Positions 61,620 through 64,000 of a stretch of DNA of 64,000 nt are shown here, in pieces. Origin of the DNA: Methanotrichaceae archaeon. Lineage in GTDB: Archaea; Halobacteriota; Methanosarcinia; Methanotrichales; Methanotrichaceae. Numbering within the stretch: position 1 is the first letter of the stretch; the number at the start of each line of letters is the position of its first letter. The notes beneath the pieces were generated by a model, which did no database searches, had not been told where the DNA came from, and worked only from the letters and a program-made list of their open reading frames with translations. The position numbers and the translations under genes are program-made. Location of the stretch: positions 348,693 to 412,692 of the forward strand of contig JABLXE010000003.1 in NCBI GenBank assembly GCA_013178225.1, written 5' to 3'.

Positions 61620-63650
61620 TTGCCCAAGAGCGTAAGAAAACGTGACGGCCAGGTGGTGGATTTCCGGCAGGAGAAGATCACCGCAGCCATGGCTAAGGCT
61701 TTTGCCGCCACCGGTCAGGCCGAAAGCGTGGCCCCGCAGCAGCTCACGCGTGAGGTGGTGAAGAGGGCAGAAGAGATGTTTCCGGATGCGGTCCCTGGTG
61801 TAGAGGACATTCAGGATCTGGTGGAGAAGGCCCTGATCTCCGCCGGCTATTCTGAGGTGGCCAAGGCCTACATCCTCTACCGCCAGAAGAGAGCCGAGAT
61901 CCGGGCGGCCAAGCAGTACCTGGGTGTCCCCGATGACCTGAAGCTGAGCGTCAACGCGGCCGAGGTTCTGAAGAAGAGGTACCTGCAGAGGGACCAGCGG
62001 GGAGAGGTGATTGAGACACCCGGCCAGATGTTCTCCCGGGTGGCAAGACACGTGGCCCTAGCCGAGAAGAAGTACGGCGGAGACTTCCAGGACCTCGAAG
62101 CCCGGTTCCTGAAGGTTATGAGGGACCTGATATTTCTGCCCAACTCGCCCACGCTCATGAACGCCGGGCTTCCGCTGGGGCAGCTCTCGGCCTGTTTTGT
62201 GCTGCCGGTGGAGGACTCGCTGGTGGGCATATTCGATGCTCTCAAGTACATGGCCCTGATTCACCAGAGCGGCGGAGGCACGGGATTCTCCTTTTCCCGG
62301 CTGCGGCCAAAGGACGACATCGTGCGCTCGACCGGCGGGGTGGCAAGCGGTCCGGTCTCCTTCATGAGCATCTTTGATGCCGCCACCAACGTGATCAAGC
62401 AGGGAGGCAGGCGCCGGGGGGCCAATATGGGGGTTCTCCGGATAGACCATCCGGACATCCTGGAGTTCATCGGGGCCAAGGAGCGGCCGGGCTTCCTGGA
62501 GAACTTCAACATCTCGGTGGCAGCAACAGACGGGTTCATGAGGGCGGCCCGCTCCGGGGAGGAGATCGATCTGGTCAACCCCAGAAGCGGAGAGGTCACC
62601 GGCCAGCAGAGCGCCCCGGATCTGCTGAACCTGATCGCCACCTCAGCCTGGAGGGGGGGAGATCCCGGGATGGTCTTCATCGACCGCATCAATGCCGCAC
62701 ATCCGCTGCCCGACCCGGTGGAGGCCACCAACCCCTGTGGCGAGCAGCCGCTGCTGCCCTACGAGTCCTGCAACCTGGGCTCAATCAACCTGTCGAAGTT
62801 CGTGGACAAAGGAGAGCTGGACTGGGAGCGGCTGGAGGAGGTGGTGTGCCTGGGAACGCGATTTCTGGATGACGTGATCGACGTCAACCGCTTTCCCCTG
62901 AGCCAGATTGAGCAGGCAACGCTCGCCACCCGCAAGATCGGGCTGGGGGTGATGGGCTTTGCCGAGATGCTGATTGCCATGAACATCTCCTACAACAGCC
63001 CGGAGGCCATCCTTCTGGCCGAGCGGATCATGCACCGGATCACCGAGAGGGCGAGGGAGGAGTCGGCCCGCCTGGGCCAGGAAAGGGGGTCCTTTCCACG
63101 CTTCGAGGAGAGCCGGCTGAAGGGCTGGCCGGCCATGAGGAACTCGACGGTGACAACCGTGGCTCCCACCGGGACCATCAGCATCATCGCCGGAACCAGC
63201 AGCGGAATTGAGCCGCTGTTCGCCATATCCTTCGTCCGGCACGTGCTGGGAGGCTCAAGGCTGTACGAGGTCTCGCCGCAGTTTGAAAAGGCGGCTAAAG
63301 AGCGGGGAATCTACAGCCAGGAGCTGATGACCCAGGTGGCCCGAAAGGGCTCGGTGCAGGACATCCCCGGAGTTCCGCAGAACATGAAGGAGGTCTTCGT
63401 GACCGCCCTGGATATTCCGCCCCGGCAGCACGTGGCTGTGCAGGCGGCGTTTCAGAAGCACACCGACAACGCGGTCTCCAAGACCGTGAACCTGCCCCAG
63501 AGCGCCACAGTCGGCGATGTGCTCGATGTGTACAATCTGGCCTACGATCTGGGGTGCAAAGGGGTGACGGTATTCAGGTACGGAAGCCGGAGCCAGGTGC
63601 TGTACCTGGAGAACGGGGAGACGGTGCCGGGGTGCAAGTATTGCGGGTGA
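61620..63650 (+). CDS. nrdJ: Ribonucleoside-diphosphate reductase, adenosylcobalamin-dependent (class II)
   Basis: 676 residues of NrdJ type. The N-terminal ATP-cone (VRKRDGQVVDFRQEKITAAM, about 1-95) gives allosteric control. The catalytic barrel has LSACFVLPVEDS, NPCGEQPLLPYESCNLGSINLS, and the C-terminal CKYC is the redox-active pair. A B12 reductase works without oxygen, as needed in a strict anaerobe. The start is TTG at 61620, so the ATP cone begins almost at residue 1. No intein. Confidence 0.93.
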   Translation: MPKSVRKRDGQVVDFRQEKITAAMAKAFAATGQAESVAPQQLTREVVKRAEEMFPDAVPGVEDIQDLVEKALISAGYSEVAKAYILYRQKRAEIRAAKQYLGVPDDLKLSVNAAEVLKKRYLQRDQRGEVIETPGQMFSRVARHVALAEKKYGGDFQDLEARFLKVMRDLIFLPNSPTLMNAGLPLGQLSACFVLPVEDSLVGIFDALKYMALIHQSGGGTGFSFSRLRPKDDIVRSTGGVASGPVSFMSIFDAATNVIKQGGRRRGANMGVLRIDHPDILEFIGAKERPGFLENFNISVAATDGFMRAARSGEEIDLVNPRSGEVTGQQSAPDLLNLIATSAWRGGDPGMVFIDRINAAHPLPDPVEATNPCGEQPLLPYESCNLGSINLSKFVDKGELDWERLEEVVCLGTRFLDDVIDVNRFPLSQIEQATLATRKIGLGVMGFAEMLIAMNISYNSPEAILLAERIMHRITERAREESARLGQERGSFPRFEESRLKGWPAMRNSTVTTVAPTGTISIIAGTSSGIEPLFAISFVRHVLGGSRLYEVSPQFEKAAKERGIYSQELMTQVARKGSVQDIPGVPQNMKEVFVTALDIPPRQHVAVQAAFQKHTDNAVSKTVNLPQSATVGDVLDVYNLAYDLGCKGVTVFRYGSRSQVLYLENGETVPGCKYCG

Positions 63651-63895
63651 GGTGAGCAAGGTGGTACAATATGTCTCCAGGAGATTTGATTGAAATTCAG
63701 CTAGTTCCAATCCATTATCATGGATCCCCATATTAACAGGAGGACATGATAGCTGATACCTGACTCTTGTAAATCAGAGATAATCCTTGCCTAAAAAATG
63801 GCCCACATTTCATTTTCAGATATTATCAGCTTTCTTCTAATTTGCGCAATAAATTTTTCAATTCCAGCTTCATCCCACATCCCGCACGTCTCCCT

Positions 63896-64000
63896 TCAGA
63901 AGTAGTATTTTTCACATTCTTGGCCAAAGAGCTTTACTATTTTCTTTTGCTCGTCATCGATATTAATAATCTCGCGATGAATCGATTTCTTCAACTCGAT
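63896..64000 (-). CDS. 3' end of an unidentified minus-strand gene (partial, cut by window edge)
   Basis: The last 34 codons of a minus-strand gene ending at 63896. The C-terminus is charged (EIINIDDEQKKIVKLFGQE, then CEKYYF) and AT-rich, unlike the reductase next to it. The rest lies right of the window. Just beyond its stop, an open frame of 29 codons at 63791-63880 starts with ATG (MWDEAGIEKFIAQIRRKLI) and may be a small gene or a relic. The gap 63651-63790 holds nothing I recognise. Confidence 0.5.
   Translation of the reverse strand: MELKKSIHREIINIDDEQKKIVKLFGQECEKYYF

Noticed and set aside
1..64000. CRISPR arrays, rRNA genes, complete insertion sequences, prophage
   Set aside because: None found on either strand on reading; the only mobile DNA is the three MITEs and the RhuM remnant.

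Overview
The window is about 64 kb of moderately GC-rich chromosome from a methanogenic archaeon. It looks like an aceticlastic member of the Methanosarcinales, with a Methanothrix (Methanosaeta)-like lineage the best guess. The archaeal information machinery is complete and canonical: MCM, archaeal DnaG, aIF2-gamma, Rpo7, Spt4, NMD3, Pth2, EF-1alpha, EF-2, S10, S24e and S27ae. Lineage markers are chromosomal protein MC1, methanogenesis marker 11, the ADH-synthase/DHQ-synthase-II early shikimate route, GTP-dependent dephospho-CoA kinase, inositol-1-phosphate synthase and a CooC-type CO dehydrogenase maturation ATPase. No rRNA, CRISPR array, prophage or complete insertion sequence is visible.

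Layout. 0-8.5 kb: an HtrA-type protease cut by the left edge, a lipoprotein hydrolase, a TetR-controlled export operon of five coupled or closely spaced genes (two ABC systems), and a PGF-CTERM surface protein. 8.5-14.5 kb: housekeeping (PLP sulfur enzyme, HPRT plus DUF357, ATP-grasp, DUF998, a small trypsin-like protein, a BaiN-type flavoprotein). 14.7-16.3 kb: an AT-rich three-gene minus-strand island carrying a TIGR04255-like gene, probably acquired. 16.5-21.3 kb: pyrD-pyrK, a FAH-family gene, an orphan MNT nucleotidyltransferase, ADH synthase and a PC4-like protein. 21.4-24.9 kb: the conserved aIF2-gamma/PIN/rpoE1/spt4/dephospho-CoA kinase/S24e/S27ae operon. 25-28.3 kb: a slipin/NfeD pair, a MITE, a TPR protein and a broken RhuM gene. 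28.4-37.7 kb: MCM, DUF424, NMD3, DnaG, Pth2, TruD, methanogenesis marker 11 and an IorA-like TPP protein. 37.8-50.9 kb: an accessory region with secreted proteins, a long TPR protein, a remarkable Cys/Asn/Gln repeat protein without any basic residue, MC1, acetoacetate decarboxylase, two more MITEs and an MFS exporter. 51-63.7 kb: aroB'-aroD, tRNA-Arg, S10/EF-1alpha/EF-2, aspartate kinase, purM, cooC and a class II ribonucleotide reductase.

How the genes fit together. Aspartate kinase leads to aspartate semialdehyde, which ADH synthase, DHQ synthase II and AroD carry into aromatic amino acids. PyrDK and PurM serve nucleotide synthesis, and the class II reductase makes deoxynucleotides. The surface and secreted proteins and the TetR/ABC operon are the envelope-facing part.

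The strongest unexplained signals are four. (1) The eight-repeat, basic-residue-free secreted protein at 44363-45280 is a plausible amyloid-like or beta-solenoid sheath or surface protein. (2) A family of 160-161 bp MITEs with 8-bp target duplications is present in three copies. (3) The AT-rich TIGR04255 cassette has no assigned function. (4) An MC1 gene has no standard start codon.
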